The notes below the pieces were generated by a model. It was given only the letters and a program-made list of their open reading frames with translations, did no database searches and was not told where the DNA came from. Positions 18,206 through 26,417 of a DNA stretch of 64,000 nucleotides are shown piece after piece. The DNA comes from Neokomagataea tanensis (GTDB taxonomy: Bacteria; Pseudomonadota; Alphaproteobacteria; Acetobacterales; Acetobacteraceae). The first letter of the stretch is position 1. Every line of letters starts with the position of its first letter. The stretch covers positions 1,622,501-1,686,500 of the forward strand of contig NZ_CP032485.1 of assembly GCF_006542335.1 (NCBI RefSeq). The letters are read 5' to 3'. A program made the position numbers and the translations under genes.

Positions 18206-19045
18206 ATGACAAAACACTCATCTCATGAGCCGGTTCAAATCTTTGCTCCACATCAGGGGTTTGGTTACCTCCGTGCTGCAATCGAGGATGTCCGAGAAGG
18301 ATTTCGCCTTTTTCCATTAGCTTTAACGCTAGGCTGGATGGATATTAAGCTGCGGTATCGCGGGTCAGTTTTGGGGCCATTTTGGCTAACATTATCTACT
18401 GTAGTCATGATTGTTGCTATGGGGATATTGTACGGTTACCTATTGCACGCGCCGTTGCGTGAGTATTTACCTTTTTTATCCCTTTCGCTTGTGGTTTGGG
18501 GGTATTTTTCAAGTATTATTAACGAAGCATCGAGCATATTTGTTCAAAATTCTGCATTGATGCATGCGAGACGTACACCTATTACGCTGATAGCCCTAAG
18601 ATTCGTTATAAGGCAGTCATTGATAGCATTGCATAATGTGGTCGTGGTTGTAGCAGTATTCGGATTATTTAGGATAATACCGCATAACTTATGGATAGCT
18701 GTTCTAGGGATATTTATAATTATTTTTGACAGTTTTTTTGTCAGCTTGCTGATAGGGATTTTAGGGGCAAGGTTTAAAGATATTTCTCCTGTTTCCTCAG
18801 CCTTAATGCAGGTGCTGTTTTTTGTTACGCCGATTATATGGAAGCCTAGCTTAATTTACTCTGGAAGGCAGTACCTTCTGCTGGACCCGTTCTATGCTCC
18901 GTTAGAGCTTTTGCGCGGGCCTTTGTTGGGGGAGGGGGTACGCTATTCTTTTATTGGCGTGGCTTTCCTTCAGGCTATTGTGTTGAGTGGTGTCACTTGT
19001 GTGCTGTTTAGCCGCATGCGGGCGCGCATAGCGTATTGGGTTTGA
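18206..19045 (+). CDS. polysaccharide ABC exporter permease (Wzm/KpsM type)
   Basis: A 279-residue polytopic membrane protein of the ABC-2 type, class Wzm/RfbA/KpsM. It begins with a cytosolic segment reaching LGWMDIKLRYRGSVLGPFWLT, the signature that precedes the first helix in polysaccharide exporters. Six hydrophobic segments follow, and the C-terminal NPF-like region reads LLDPFYAPLELLRGPLLG. It would form the channel exporting a lipid-linked glycan such as O-antigen or capsule. The ATPase gene follows one base later. No glycosyltransferases lie beside it, so the cargo is unknown. Confidence 0.88.
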   Translation: MTKHSSHEPVQIFAPHQGFGYLRAAIEDVREGFRLFPLALTLGWMDIKLRYRGSVLGPFWLTLSTVVMIVAMGILYGYLLHAPLREYLPFLSLSLVVWGYFSSIINEASSIFVQNSALMHARRTPITLIALRFVIRQSLIALHNVVVVVAVFGLFRIIPHNLWIAVLGIFIIIFDSFFVSLLIGILGARFKDISPVSSALMQVLFFVTPIIWKPSLIYSGRQYLLLDPFYAPLELLRGPLLGEGVRYSFIGVAFLQAIVLSGVTCVLFSRMRARIAYWV

Positions 19046-19046
19046 T

Positions 19047-19811
19047 ATGCCGCAGATTGAAGCCACAGATGTATATCTTGAGTTCCCTTTATATCATGCA
19101 GAGAGTCGGCTGCTGAAAAAGCGTTTAGCGTCTGCTTTGCAGGGTAAAACGGGGGGAAGCGTAGGAACGCGTTTCGCGCAGGACGCTCGCTCGCGCACTG
19201 TTGTTGATGTGCTCCGGGGGATAGATTTTACAGCAAAAGCTGGGGATCGTATTGGTCTCATCGGTCGCAACGGTGCGGGTAAGACAACCCTGCTACGAGC
19301 TTTGGCTGGTATTTACGAGCCTGTGCGTGGTGAGATTGTAGTGCGGGGGACCATGGGGGCGTTGTTAGATGCCTCTTTGGGGATGAATCCTGAACTAACC
19401 GGGCGAGAAAATGTGCGTTTGTTTGTTCAGCAGGGCGAAGGTGATTTGTCGGCTTTAGATGCTGCTTATGACGACGTGCAAGATTTTGCTGAATTAGGGC
19501 ATTACTTCGATTTGCCCATTAAAACCTATAGCTCAGGTATGGCGATCCGGCTGGCTTTCGCAATGGCAACAACGTCCGCACCACAAATTTTATTAATGGA
19601 TGAATGGTTTTTGGCCGGGGACGGAGTTTTCTTAAAAAAAGCGGAAACGCGGCTTAAGCGTCTTATCGATAAGGTCGAAATTCTTGTTGTCTCCAGCCAC
19701 CAGCCAGAAATATTGGCACGCTGGTGCAACAGGGTCATATGGATGGAGCAGGGTCAAATCCGTGCGGATGGACCTTGCGAAGATACTTTGCAGCAGTACA
19801 AAAATTTTTAG
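19047..19811 (+). CDS. polysaccharide ABC exporter ATP-binding protein (Wzt/KpsT type)
   Basis: The ATPase partner of the preceding permease, 254 residues. Walker A is GRNGAGKTTLLRALAGIY, the signature loop is YSSGMAIRLAFAMAT (the relaxed form typical of glycan exporters), and Walker B is ILLMDEWFLAGD, followed by SSHQPEIL. It lacks the extra C-terminal carbohydrate-binding domain of long Wzt proteins, so it belongs to the short KpsT-like class. The N-terminal stretch before Walker A (about 80 residues, with LEFPLYHAESRLLKKRL) is typical of this group. The tRNA-Asp genes lie just downstream on the other strand. Confidence 0.9.
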   Translation: MPQIEATDVYLEFPLYHAESRLLKKRLASALQGKTGGSVGTRFAQDARSRTVVDVLRGIDFTAKAGDRIGLIGRNGAGKTTLLRALAGIYEPVRGEIVVRGTMGALLDASLGMNPELTGRENVRLFVQQGEGDLSALDAAYDDVQDFAELGHYFDLPIKTYSSGMAIRLAFAMATTSAPQILLMDEWFLAGDGVFLKKAETRLKRLIDKVEILVVSSHQPEILARWCNRVIWMEQGQIRADGPCEDTLQQYKNF

Positions 19812-19818
19812 GAAGAAG

Positions 19819-19895
<77 letters not shown>

Positions 19896-19974
19896 AATGT
19901 CTATTCAGAAAACTGAATAGTCTAAAACCCTTAGGCTTTATCAAGAACGCTTAAAGTCGATGTGAAAATAAAAG

Positions 19975-20051
<77 letters not shown>

Positions 20052-20352
20052 AACTTTTAAGATCCACACCACCTTGCCGAACCAATCAGGAACGTCATGG
20101 CGTTGTTGAGCGGTCTTATATCGGGGGGGTGATATGATGGCAATAGGGTAATTTGTATTTTTTGAAAATTATTACGTTTTTGAGAAAGAGGCCAAGGCAC
20201 TGTTTTCAGAAAATTTCGCTCCGAGGTCCTGCATGACGTGGGCGTTAACCTCGGAGCAAGAGATTGTCTGTACGAATGAGGGCACTTTTACGGGGTGTGC
20301 TTTGCGCGTTCCATAACAATGAGACGGCCTAAAAAATGAGGGGGAAGAAAAA
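20052..20352. other. intergenic region with a perfect inverted repeat before the chemotaxis genes
   Basis: About 300 bases between the tRNA-Asp pair and the STAS gene. It contains a perfect 10-bp inverted repeat at 20218-20257, GCTCCGAGGT and ACCTCGGAGC, separated by 20 bases. No T tract follows on the plus strand, so it is more likely an operator or a transcript structure than a terminator. No coding potential was recognised. The promoters of the chemotaxis operon should be here. Confidence 0.5.
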
Positions 20353-20622
20353 ATGTCAGAAATAATCCTGCCGGCACGGTTGGATACGGCAGCATCCGCC
20401 AATTTACTGAAGTGCTTAGAAAGTAATTTTGGAGATGTTTCAATGGATGCCTCAAACGTGAAGTTTGTTGGCGCTAAATGCTTAACTATACTGATTTTTT
20501 TTAAAGAATTATCCACTAAGAGAGGTAAATCTTTTTCTATAAATAAACCCTCCGCACAGATGGTGGAGGATTTTAACTTTTTGAATATTACAAAATATAT
20601 GTTTGAGGTCCCTTCAATATGA
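20353..20622 (+). CDS. STAS-domain protein of the chemotaxis operon
   Basis: An 89-residue protein with a single STAS (anti-sigma antagonist-like) fold: PARLDTAASANLLKCLE, then VSMDASNVKFVGAKCLTILIFF, where a residue near the VKFVG loop is the usual phosphorylation site. GGGGAAG precedes the ATG. Small STAS proteins open some chemotaxis operons and are thought to help assemble or tune the signalling complex; the role here is inferred from position. It overlaps the next gene (CheY) by 4 bases. The codon usage is AT-rich, like the rest of the cassette. Confidence 0.75.
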   Translation: MSEIILPARLDTAASANLLKCLESNFGDVSMDASNVKFVGAKCLTILIFFKELSTKRGKSFSINKPSAQMVEDFNFLNITKYMFEVPSI

Positions 20623-20978
20623 AAATTCTAACAGTAGATGATACTCGGACAATTCGAGATATGATCAGACTTGCACTGGAAAAAGAGGGGCATGAGGTGG
20701 TCCAAGCATGCGACGGATGCGATGCCCTTGAAAAAGTAAAATTTTTTCAGCCAGAGGTAGTAATAACGGACTTTAATATGCCAAATATGAACGGCATTGA
20801 GTTATCTAAAAACCTGCGCAGTCTGGAAAATACAAAATATACTCCTATTATAATGTTCACTACGGAAAGTAGTGTTGAAAAAAAAGATATGGGTAAAAAA
20901 GCGGGAGTAAGTGGTTGGTTGGTGAAGCCGTTTGAAGCCAAATCCCTTTTGGATGCTATTGAGCGTGTTTCGTTATGA
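20619..20978 (+). CDS. cheY: CheY-like chemotaxis response regulator
   Basis: A 119-residue stand-alone receiver domain with no output domain. The acidic pair is DD at residues 7-8, the phospho-acceptor is Asp51 in VVITDFNMPNMNG, the conserved Thr is in IIMFTTES, and the Lys is in GWLVKPF. Such proteins carry the signal from CheA to the flagellar motor. It overlaps both the STAS gene and cheA by 4 bases, so the genes are co-translated. A second receiver protein lies at the end of the cassette; which of them binds the motor cannot be told from sequence. Confidence 0.9.
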   Translation: MKILTVDDTRTIRDMIRLALEKEGHEVVQACDGCDALEKVKFFQPEVVITDFNMPNMNGIELSKNLRSLENTKYTPIIMFTTESSVEKKDMGKKAGVSGWLVKPFEAKSLLDAIERVSL

Positions 20979-22945
20979 GCGAGATTCAAGAACTAGAAGA
21001 AATTAAAGGAATCTTTTTTGATGAATGCAACGAGCAGATTTTATTGCTCGAGAATGATTTGGGCAGCATCAAAAATGGCTCCAAAACAAAGGATAGAATA
21101 GATAATATATTTAGAGCAGTTCATTCTATCAAAGGGGGCGCTGCGGCATTTTCTTTCGACGGTATCGTAGAATTTACGCACCTTTTTGAGGCTGTTCTGG
21201 ACAATATTAGGGAGGGATCCAGAGATTTAAATGAGGCGGAAGTGTCTCTTTTTTTGGGGTGCACAGACCTTCTGGGAGATCTCGTTGAGTGTGCGATTAA
21301 TCAAAAGAGTATTTTGCCAATTGAAGAAGATCTCAAAATTAAAAAACAATCACTTAATGACTTGCTGAAACAGAAGCATGGGGAGGTGGATGATTTTTTT
21401 CTGGACTTTGAACCAGTGAAAATTCAACCTGAGGTAGAGAAAGTAGAAATATATTTAATTTTTGAAAATATATTTTTTAATAATGGTCATGATCCAATAT
21501 CTTTTTTAAAGTACATATCAAAAAAAATAAGCTTGGGAAATTTAGAAGTTAAATATTACTTTGATAATAATTATGATAATTTTCAACTTTACTATAAAAG
21601 CAATATAGATAAGTCAAAAATAAAAGATATAAAATCTATTATTGATTGGTATGGAGACGGGGTGCATTTTGATTTAGAAGAATACCAAGGTAAGGTACCT
21701 ACACCTACACCTACACCTACACCTACACCTACACCTACACCTACACCTACACCTACACCTACACCTACACCTACTAAAAATCACAATAGTATTCGTGTAG
21801 ATACATCAAGGATTGATAAGCTTATAGATTTAATGGGTGAAATAATAGTTTCTCAAGGAGAAATGAAAAATTTACTATTAAATAGCGATGGTATAAATTT
21901 CTTCTCAAAATTTGAAAGCCTGACCCAAGAACTTCAAGAGAATATTATGGGAATGCGCTCGCATCCTATACGCATCGCTTTCCAAAGAATGAATAAAGTG
22001 GTTCGCGAAGCTGCGCGTCTCTCTGGTAAGGAGGTCGATTTGCGTTTTGAGGGTGAAGAAACGGAAATAGATCGTTCCGTTATTGAAAGCTTGATAGACC
22101 CTTTGACGCACATGATCCGTAACGCAGTTGATCATGGAATTGAATTGCCTGAAGTGAGAGAGAAGGCGGGGAAACTACGTAATGGTGAAATAGTACTTAG
22201 AGCATATCATCATTCAGGTAGAATAATTATTGAAGTAGAGGATAATGGATGTGGTATATCTAAAGAAAAAATTCTAAAGAAAATTAAAAATATAGATCGA
22301 TATAGTAATAATGAAATCGATGAAGGTGAAATTTATCAGTTTATTTTCTCTCCTGGATTTTCCACGGCGGATCAAGTCTCAAGCTTGTCAGGCCGTGGGG
22401 TAGGAATGGACGTTGTACGTAGTGAGGTCGAAAAAAATGGAGGAAAAATATCTATCTCTTCAACCGAAGGGTTAGGGACAAACTTTAAGATATGTTTGCC
22501 GCTGACGCTTTCAGTGGTTGAGGGACTATTGGTCTCTTCAAAGAAGCAAAAATTCATTGTGCCGATTGCTGACGTGGTAGACACGTTTAAGATAGAAAAA
22601 AATAGAATCCATACTGTAGGAGAAGGTCAGTATATTTATAAATATAGAGATTATTACATTCCAATAATATCAATTATGAATGATAATGGCAATTTTATTT
22701 ATAAAGATAAGGTTGGTGTCTGTGTAAATAGCGGATTTAGGCCAGGTTTTATTGTTGCATTTGAAGAAATTATTGATAATAGTCGATTTTTGATAAAATC
22801 AATAGAAGAGAACTACAAAACTATAGAAGGATTTTCGTCTTCAACAATTTTAGGAGATGGAAGCGTGTCACTTATTTTAGATGTTAACTTTTATGCACGA
22901 TCATTGAGTTATCCTCTCAAAAAAGAGGAGAATATCAATGGATAA
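20975..22945 (+). CDS. cheA: chemotaxis histidine kinase CheA
   Basis: CheA, 656 residues, is the kinase of chemotaxis arrays. P1 HPt domain: phospho-accepting His50 in FRAVHSIKGGAAAF. A divergent, AT-rich P2-like region lies at about 140-235, then a pure Pro-Thr linker of 13 repeats (about residues 242-267). The P3 dimerisation helices begin RIDKLIDLMGEIIVSQGEM. The P4 ATPase has LIDPLTHMIRNAVDHGIE (N box), VEDNGCGIS (G1) and GRGVGMDVV (G2). P5, the CheW-like domain, starts near 510 with LPLTLSVVEGLLVS. All catalytic motifs look intact. It overlaps cheY and cheW. No receptor, CheR or CheB gene is in this cassette. Confidence 0.94.
   Translation: MSEIQELEEIKGIFFDECNEQILLLENDLGSIKNGSKTKDRIDNIFRAVHSIKGGAAAFSFDGIVEFTHLFEAVLDNIREGSRDLNEAEVSLFLGCTDLLGDLVECAINQKSILPIEEDLKIKKQSLNDLLKQKHGEVDDFFLDFEPVKIQPEVEKVEIYLIFENIFFNNGHDPISFLKYISKKISLGNLEVKYYFDNNYDNFQLYYKSNIDKSKIKDIKSIIDWYGDGVHFDLEEYQGKVPTPTPTPTPTPTPTPTPTPTPTPTPTKNHNSIRVDTSRIDKLIDLMGEIIVSQGEMKNLLLNSDGINFFSKFESLTQELQENIMGMRSHPIRIAFQRMNKVVREAARLSGKEVDLRFEGEETEIDRSVIESLIDPLTHMIRNAVDHGIELPEVREKAGKLRNGEIVLRAYHHSGRIIIEVEDNGCGISKEKILKKIKNIDRYSNNEIDEGEIYQFIFSPGFSTADQVSSLSGRGVGMDVVRSEVEKNGGKISISSTEGLGTNFKICLPLTLSVVEGLLVSSKKQKFIVPIADVVDTFKIEKNRIHTVGEGQYIYKYRDYYIPIISIMNDNGNFIYKDKVGVCVNSGFRPGFIVAFEEIIDNSRFLIKSIEENYKTIEGFSSSTILGDGSVSLILDVNFYARSLSYPLKKEENING
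21698..21775 (+). repeat. CCTACA hexamer repeat (13 units) in cheA
   Basis: Thirteen uninterrupted copies of CCTACA (the last is CCTACT) encode a Pro-Thr linker between the P2-like and P3 regions of CheA. The DNA units are identical at the codon level (CCT ACA), a sign of recent slippage rather than selection for the amino acids alone. Gain or loss of units keeps the frame and changes only linker length. Confidence 0.95.
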
Positions 22946-23348
22946 AGCTTTGGTTTTTGCTTGTGATAAATACGAGTTTGCGTTTGATATCGAATGCATC
23001 AAAGAAATCAAGAGTTGGATACCTTCAACACCATTGCCAGTTGAAAACCAAAACATAGAAGGTATTATCAATATAAGAGGCACTGTTATCCCTCTAATTA
23101 GCCTTTTAAATCTAATTGGCGGACAAAAAGTAGCAGAGAATAAAGCCATAATTGTTATTGAATGTATGGGTAAAAATATCGCTTTTTCTGTATCCGGTGT
23201 TAGCGATATTATTGAGTATGATCTTCTAAAAGAAGCGCCAAAAAACTGCTTTGGTGGGAATGATTTTATTAAAGGTATTATATCTATCGGAAAAAGAACA
23301 ATTTTCTCGTTAAATGAAAACAATATCTTAAAATACGTTATAAATTAA
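22938..23348 (+). CDS. cheW: chemotaxis coupling protein CheW
   Basis: A 136-residue CheW-fold protein that links CheA to chemoreceptors. It opens with LVFACDKYEFAFDIECIKEI. It then has the conserved NIEGIINIRGTVIPLISLLNLIG, and ends with FIKGIISIGKRTIFSLNENNIL, matching the family's GI-xx-x-L-LD ending. It overlaps cheA by 8 bases. The gene is AT-rich like cheA. About 60 bases separate it from the second receiver gene. Confidence 0.88.
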   Translation: MDKALVFACDKYEFAFDIECIKEIKSWIPSTPLPVENQNIEGIINIRGTVIPLISLLNLIGGQKVAENKAIIVIECMGKNIAFSVSGVSDIIEYDLLKEAPKNCFGGNDFIKGIISIGKRTIFSLNENNILKYVIN

Positions 23349-23412
23349 ATTGGAATGAAAAATTAACTAATTATTAGGCCTATTATGATATTTAGTTATT
23401 TTTTATGGGGGA

Positions 23413-23811
23413 ATGGTGATTACTGCAGCATCTATGTCGATAGTCTTGGTAGATGACCAAACATCTATTAGGTCTTTGCTGAGGAATAGCCTTATACAAC
23501 TAGGGTTCGTGAATGTATCAGGTGTGAAAAACGGCCTCGAAGCTCTTGAGCATGTGAGGAATAATACAGTTCATTTGATAATCTCGGATTTTAATATGCC
23601 GGATATGGACGGTTTGGCTTTGCTCCGTGCTATTCGCTCTTCGCCTAGTACTCAGAAGGTCGGTTTTATCATGCTAACGGGGCACGCGAATAAAAACCTA
23701 GTACAGAAGGCTATCTCCGAAGGCGTAAACAATTTCCTAGCCAAACCGTTTACGATAAGTACCCTGAAGTCACGTATTGAAGCAGTTTTTGGGCCAATCT
23801 GTGGCGGTTGA
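23413..23811 (+). CDS. second CheY-like response regulator
   Basis: A 132-residue single receiver domain. The acidic pair lies in VLVDDQTSIR (residues 11-20), the phospho-acceptor is Asp59 in LIISDFNMPDMDG, the Thr is in IMLTGHANK, and the Lys is in NFLAKPFT. This pattern is closer to classical CheY (LL.AIR, FIMLT) than the first receiver, so it may be the motor-binding one, while the other could act as a phosphate sink; this is inference. Its composition is less AT-rich than cheA-cheW. It ends 7 bases before the convergent AGE-family gene. Confidence 0.88.
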   Translation: MVITAASMSIVLVDDQTSIRSLLRNSLIQLGFVNVSGVKNGLEALEHVRNNTVHLIISDFNMPDMDGLALLRAIRSSPSTQKVGFIMLTGHANKNLVQKAISEGVNNFLAKPFTISTLKSRIEAVFGPICGG

Positions 23812-23818
23812 GAGGATG

Positions 23819-24943
23819 TTAAAGTATCCTTTCTCGTGCTGCGCTGTAGATGTGGTACAAAGAGCTTGCTGGCATATGGTCTGAAATCGCTGTGCCGTCA
23901 GTCCTGATGCGGTCAATCCAGCCACCATTAAGGTTGGGTTGCAAAAACTTTTTCAAAAGAACTTGATCACTTTCTTCAATGAGTTTGTGACTATTTGTAA
24001 GATTAATTAATCTCAAATATTCAGTTTGAGGCCAGACGCGAACGGATTTTTCTATTACTTGGCCACTATCATTGATGGCGTCCAAGACGTTCCCAGATTC
24101 AACGCCATGAACAATAGCTTTTTCTTGTAGAGCGTTTGCCAAATACTCTGTGATGTCGTGGTTGGTGGGCTCAGGAGAAAGGCGGAGATACTCTTTAAAA
24201 AGCCAGGACCATTCGAACATATGGCCAGGCTCAACGCGATTTTCCCCTTTGTTCTTTTGCGGCGTAAGGTCTTTTTTAAAAAATTCGAGCAAAAAATATG
24301 TATCATTTTGAATGAAATAGTTTTGAGCCAATTTAATTAAACCCGATGCATGGAGTAAATATTCTTGTTCTTGAGTCGTTTCATAAAGAGCTAAAAATGC
24401 CTCCAGCAGATGCATGTGAGGATTTTGACTGCGGACTTCATTTATTTCGGGAATTGTGTCAACAAATCCGCCATTATTTGATGAGAATAAAGAAATCGTT
24501 TCCAGGAATATTTCTTTGGCATTGTTTTTATATTTCGGATCTTGCGTTAGCTTATATGCCCACGCATAAGCATATAAAATAAAGGCATGCGCGTATAAAT
24601 CTCGAGTTGTATCAGCAGGTTGATTGTTCTGGTCGATTGAAAAAATCCACCCAGGCTTGTGATCTCGTTTCCAATAAAGCTGCTCGATGGTGTGTAGGCA
24701 CTTCAGCGCTTTGTCGCCGGCATTAAAGAGGCCGTCTACTTCCGCACGGCAATATGTTGCGATTTGCCGTGCTTGCACCATTAGGCGCAGATTGGGCAAC
24801 TCAATCGGCGCGGCCTCCCATGATAGACGTTCGTGAAAAAGAGAACGTCCAGCATTAAAGCCTTCGCGGCTCCATAACGGGAGAGCTTTTTGGGTAAGCC
24901 AATTGCGCCACATATCTGGATATTTTTTGGAAGCAGGCATCAA
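23819..24943 (-). CDS. AGE-family epimerase/isomerase
   Basis: A 374-residue (alpha/alpha)6-barrel protein of the N-acylglucosamine 2-epimerase superfamily, which also includes mannose isomerases and mannose-6-phosphate isomerases. Family landmarks include LRLMVQARQIATYCRA, TRDLYAHAFILYAYAWAY, NPHMHLLEAFLALYE, RVEPGHMFEWSWLFKEYL with the catalytic His, and VRVWPQTEYLRL. It is the last gene of the minus-strand unit TPR-ispE-hldE-AGE and starts one base from hldE. Beside a heptose enzyme, a role in sugar supply for LPS or exopolysaccharide is plausible. The exact substrate cannot be set from the sequence. Confidence 0.82.
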   Translation of the reverse strand: MMPASKKYPDMWRNWLTQKALPLWSREGFNAGRSLFHERLSWEAAPIELPNLRLMVQARQIATYCRAEVDGLFNAGDKALKCLHTIEQLYWKRDHKPGWIFSIDQNNQPADTTRDLYAHAFILYAYAWAYKLTQDPKYKNNAKEIFLETISLFSSNNGGFVDTIPEINEVRSQNPHMHLLEAFLALYETTQEQEYLLHASGLIKLAQNYFIQNDTYFLLEFFKKDLTPQKNKGENRVEPGHMFEWSWLFKEYLRLSPEPTNHDITEYLANALQEKAIVHGVESGNVLDAINDSGQVIEKSVRVWPQTEYLRLINLTNSHKLIEESDQVLLKKFLQPNLNGGWIDRIRTDGTAISDHMPASSLYHIYSAARERIL

Positions 24944-26377
24944 CTATTTCTTGGCCATCTTATGGACGATAGATGTGGTGGAACGGCCTGAAATCAACTC
25001 AGAAAGATATACACTTCCGCCGTAGGATTTCACAAAGTCACCCCCAACCACACTGTCTTCTGTGTAATCGGAGCCTTTTACTATGATATCTGGCCGCAAA
25101 GCCTTGATAGTTTGAAGGGGGGTATCCTCGTCAAAGATTACGACAAGGTCAACGTAGCGTAATGCGCCCATGACGGTTGCTCGTGCTGCTTGGTCTTGCA
25201 GTGGCCGTGTAGGGCCTTTCAGGCGCATCACAGAGGCATCGCTGTTTAGAGCAACCACCAATTTATCCCCTTGCTGGGCAGCGTCTTTGAGTAAGGCAAC
25301 ATGCCCCGGGTGTAGGAGATCGAAGCAGCCATTCGTAAAAACGATGCGGGCCCCGTGATGGCGCCAGTTTTCAACCACATGCTGTGCCCTATCTAGGGAT
25401 AAGGTGGCGCCGCTCTCTTGCATGTCGGCCAACAGGCTTTGGCTCAGTTCGGCGCGGGACACAGTCGCCGTGCCTAATTTGCCTACCGCAATAGAGGCAG
25501 CATTCGTTGCGATAATAATTGCTGTTTCAAGGTCTTGGTTTGCTGAGAGCACACTGGCGACGGTGGCAACGACTGTATCGCCAGCTCCGGACACGTCATA
25601 AACTTCAGATTTGTGGGTGCGCGCGTGAGTTGTGCGGCCGTCTTTACTGCAGAGTGTCATACCGTCTTCTGAGCGCGTAACGAGTACGTCGCCGCCAAAT
25701 TGCTCAATGGCATTGCGGGCTGCGTACTCGATCTCTGCATCGGTTTTGACGGGCAAATTGGTCGAGGCTTTAAGTTCGCCTCTGTTCGGCGTTAGGAGTG
25801 TTGCGCCACGATAAGCCCGGAAATCTAGTTGTTTTGGGTCAACGATAACGGGGATTGCTCTAGATTGTGCCTCAGCGAAGATAGCTTGTAGCACTGGAGG
25901 GCTTAATACGCCTTTTGCATAATCTGAACAGACTACTACATCCGCATTTTGAATGGCTTTTCGCGCAGAAACTATGAGCGCGTTTTGTGCGCTTTCAGCG
26001 ACTTGGCTGGTCTTTTCATCATCAATGCGGACCAGTTGCTGGCGGCCGCTCAGAACGCGTGTTTTTGTAATGGTTGGGCGTGTTGGATCTGTAATAATAC
26101 CGTCAGTATTAATGTTGGGCAGTGCTTTAAGGGCGTTGCATAGCGCCGTCGCAGAATCGTCATCTCCCACTAAACCGACGAGGCTAACTTGGCAGCCTAA
26201 TGTTGCCGCGTTCATGGCTACGTTGGCTGCTCCACCGGGCACAGTGGTGTGGTTCGCGCGTACGAGGACAGGTACAGGCGCTTCAGGAGAAATTCTTTCT
26301 ACTGAGCCATTAATATAGCAGTCGAGGATCAGGTCACCAATAATGGCGATCCGGCCAAAATCGAAATTGTCGATCAT
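24944..26377 (-). CDS. hldE: bifunctional heptose 7-phosphate kinase / heptose 1-phosphate adenylyltransferase
   Basis: HldE makes ADP-D-glycero-heptose precursors for the LPS inner core. From ATG 26377 (GAGGA upstream) it is 477 residues, the length of E. coli HldE; the frame is open to 26524 but those codons are not family-like. The N-terminal ribokinase-type domain runs FGRIAIIGDLILDCYINGSVERISPEAPVP to the catalytic DVSGAGDTVVATVA. From about 340 a nucleotidyltransferase domain follows with IVFTNGCFDLLHPGHVALLKDA, VALNSDASV and IKALRPDIIVKGSDYTEDSVVGGD. Both active sites are complete. It lies 40 bases after ispE. Confidence 0.95.
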   Translation of the reverse strand: MIDNFDFGRIAIIGDLILDCYINGSVERISPEAPVPVLVRANHTTVPGGAANVAMNAATLGCQVSLVGLVGDDDSATALCNALKALPNINTDGIITDPTRPTITKTRVLSGRQQLVRIDDEKTSQVAESAQNALIVSARKAIQNADVVVCSDYAKGVLSPPVLQAIFAEAQSRAIPVIVDPKQLDFRAYRGATLLTPNRGELKASTNLPVKTDAEIEYAARNAIEQFGGDVLVTRSEDGMTLCSKDGRTTHARTHKSEVYDVSGAGDTVVATVASVLSANQDLETAIIIATNAASIAVGKLGTATVSRAELSQSLLADMQESGATLSLDRAQHVVENWRHHGARIVFTNGCFDLLHPGHVALLKDAAQQGDKLVVALNSDASVMRLKGPTRPLQDQAARATVMGALRYVDLVVIFDEDTPLQTIKALRPDIIVKGSDYTEDSVVGGDFVKSYGGSVYLSELISGRSTTSIVHKMAKK

Positions 26378-26417
26378 ATAAACGGTTATCCTCGGGTACT
26401 CATCGCGTCGGTGGGTA

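Noticed and set aside
20172..20516. 114-codon minus-strand frame over the start of the STAS gene
   Set aside because: It overlaps a better-supported gene antisense and has an implausible composition.
21698..21775. CRISPR-like array at the hexamer repeat
   Set aside because: There are no spacers; it is a pure coding hexamer tract inside cheA.
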